DNA of 64,000 bases from Bacillota bacterium (lineage in GTDB: Bacteria; Bacillota; Bacilli; Paenibacillales; NBRC-103111), in contig JAEWIS010000038.1 in the NCBI GenBank assembly GCA_023386955.1, positions 186,001 through 250,000 of the forward strand. The letters are read 5' to 3'. Of the stretch, positions 63,196-64,000 are shown in pieces. Position 1 is the first letter of the stretch. The number at the start of each line of letters is the position of its first letter. Below the pieces are notes generated by a model. It saw only the letters and a list, made by a program, of their open reading frames with translations, was not told the DNA's origin and did no database searches. The position numbers were made by a program, and so were the translations under genes.

Positions 63196-63228
63196 ATCCG
63201 ATCCCCTTTCTCTTGCCGGGACATTCCT

Positions 63229-63930
63229 TTATACAAACAAATTCACCTCATGAGGCATGAGGGAAACAAATCCTTCCGCATATGTAAGGCCGAGCTTCTG
63301 CCCCAGCAGCCGGTCTCTGGCTTCCACCCGGGTCAGATACGATTGGTTCAGCGGAGTGGCCACATAGTCGTTATCCGGCCCGGCCGCCGTAAATTGAGAG
63401 CGGTAGGCGGACAGGGCCGCTGTTTTTCGGTCATATACCTCCCCCGCATCTACAACCAAATCGGCATCATAGACGTCGTTAATAAAATAAAACAGCAGCT
63501 TCTCCACCAAAACCGGCTCGCTCTCCGGAAGATACCGCCGCAGCTTGGCGTTGAATACCGCCTCCTTGACCAGATGGCTGCAAGCCACATGATCGGGATG
63601 GCGGTCCTGCCAATATGGCGCCATAACGATCCGCGGACGGTGCCTGCGGATTTCTAAGGTAATGGCGTCGATATGCTCCTTGCAAATAAACAGCCCCCGG
63701 TCCGGGAGTCCCAGATTGGTGCGGAGGGCAAGACCCAGAATCTCCGAGGCCTGCTCCGCTTCAAGCTTGCGGGTTTCCACATCCCCGTTGGAGGACATCT
63801 CCGCCCGGGTCAGGTCGCAAATGCCTACCCGGAGACCGGAGGAGGTATGTTTATAGATGGTGGCTCCCATGCCGATTTCGGCATCATCCGGATGGGCGCC
63901 GAAAATCAGGATATCCAATCCGTCCGTCAT
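63229..63930 (-). CDS. bshB1: Bacillithiol biosynthesis deacetylase BshB1
   Basis: A 233-residue zinc-dependent LmbE-family deacetylase, second step of bacillithiol (GlcNAc-malate to GlcN-malate). IFGAHPDDAEIGMG holds the zinc ligands His13 and Asp16 with catalytic Asp15, and YWQDRHPDHVACSHL the further His residues. The ATG overlaps the mgsA stop (ATGA). Confidence 0.95.
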   Translation of the reverse strand: MTDGLDILIFGAHPDDAEIGMGATIYKHTSSGLRVGICDLTRAEMSSNGDVETRKLEAEQASEILGLALRTNLGLPDRGLFICKEHIDAITLEIRRHRPRIVMAPYWQDRHPDHVACSHLVKEAVFNAKLRRYLPESEPVLVEKLLFYFINDVYDADLVVDAGEVYDRKTAALSAYRSQFTAAGPDNDYVATPLNQSYLTRVEARDRLLGQKLGLTYAEGFVSLMPHEVNLFV

Positions 63931-64000
63931 CCCTCAACACCCGGCTTGTATTTATGAACCAGCTCCCGCCAGGCGAAATCCCCGCGCTCCAGAGCCTTAA
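63927..64000 (-). CDS. mgsA: Methylglyoxal synthase, C-terminal end only
   Basis: Twenty-three codons and a TGA stop (63927-63929) reach the window edge. The tail ALERGDFAWRELVHKYKPGV lines up with the end of Bacillus MgsA (TLDEGVFDFRDLLRG), and mgsA is the expected neighbour upstream of bshB1. Methylglyoxal synthase turns dihydroxyacetone phosphate into methylglyoxal, which bacillithiol helps to detoxify. The assignment rests on a short tail plus synteny. Confidence 0.7.
   Translation of the reverse strand, partial: KALERGDFAWRELVHKYKPGVEG

Overview
The window looks like a chromosomal backbone segment of a Firmicute of the Paenibacillus type. Three things point there. (1) Gene order matches the Bacillus dapB-mgsA-bshB1-bshA-cca-birA-panBCD-dinG-ypmB and asnS-dnaD-nth neighbourhood, but broken up. 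(2) Many proteins carry copper-amine-oxidase-type stalk repeats or S-layer homology domains, typical of Paenibacillaceae. (3) It has a T-box leader, bacillithiol genes, Rex, ParC/ParE and the glgBCDA order of Bacillales, in fairly GC-rich DNA with strong GGAGG ribosome binding sites. I see no transposase, phage gene, CRISPR array, rRNA or tRNA.

Layout. 1-6.4 kb: a secreted clan GH-A-like glycosidase (cut by the window edge), a Dps mini-ferritin, a stand-alone MraY-type transferase, a one-component HTH/binding-protein regulator, a short membrane protein and a histidine phosphatase. 6.8-15 kb: the glycogen operon glgB-glgC-glgD-glgA and, just upstream, a secreted GH26-like glycosidase. 15-18.9 kb: two RNA-modifying enzymes and small regulators. 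18.9-23.7 kb: topoisomerase IV (parE, parC). 24-28.4 kb: an SGNH esterase/ABC exporter operon and nth. 28.7-33.6 kb: a cell-wall operon (amidase, GerMN lipoprotein, SLH surface protein). 33.8-37.8 kb: leuCD with a divergent LysR regulator, and a nitrilase. 38.3-42.6 kb: proBAC with lone mtnX under a T-box leader. 42.7-50 kb: dnaD, asnS, ackA, hbd, an unusual FtsH-like protease with its partner, and ypmB. 50-53.3 kb: mtaD, a PhoU-like protein and rex. 53.3-64 kb: dinG, a TPR protein, panBCD, birA, cca, bshA, bshB1 and the end of mgsA.

The main unexplained signal is in the intergenic DNA. Six of the seven gaps longer than about 300 bp each hold an element of about 180-190 bp with the same architecture: four units of about 24 bp, two forward then two inverted, starting about 50, 62 and 51 bp apart. 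Outer edges are shared (roughly TAACGGA...GCTATTT), while the core is private to each locus and nearly the same in its four copies. The spacings are close to five, six and five helical turns. A second family is a double-hairpin element with compensatory changes, found just upstream of both parC and panC. A third is a long imperfect palindrome between glgC and glgD.

All family assignments come from reading motifs by eye; no database search, folding or alignment program was run.
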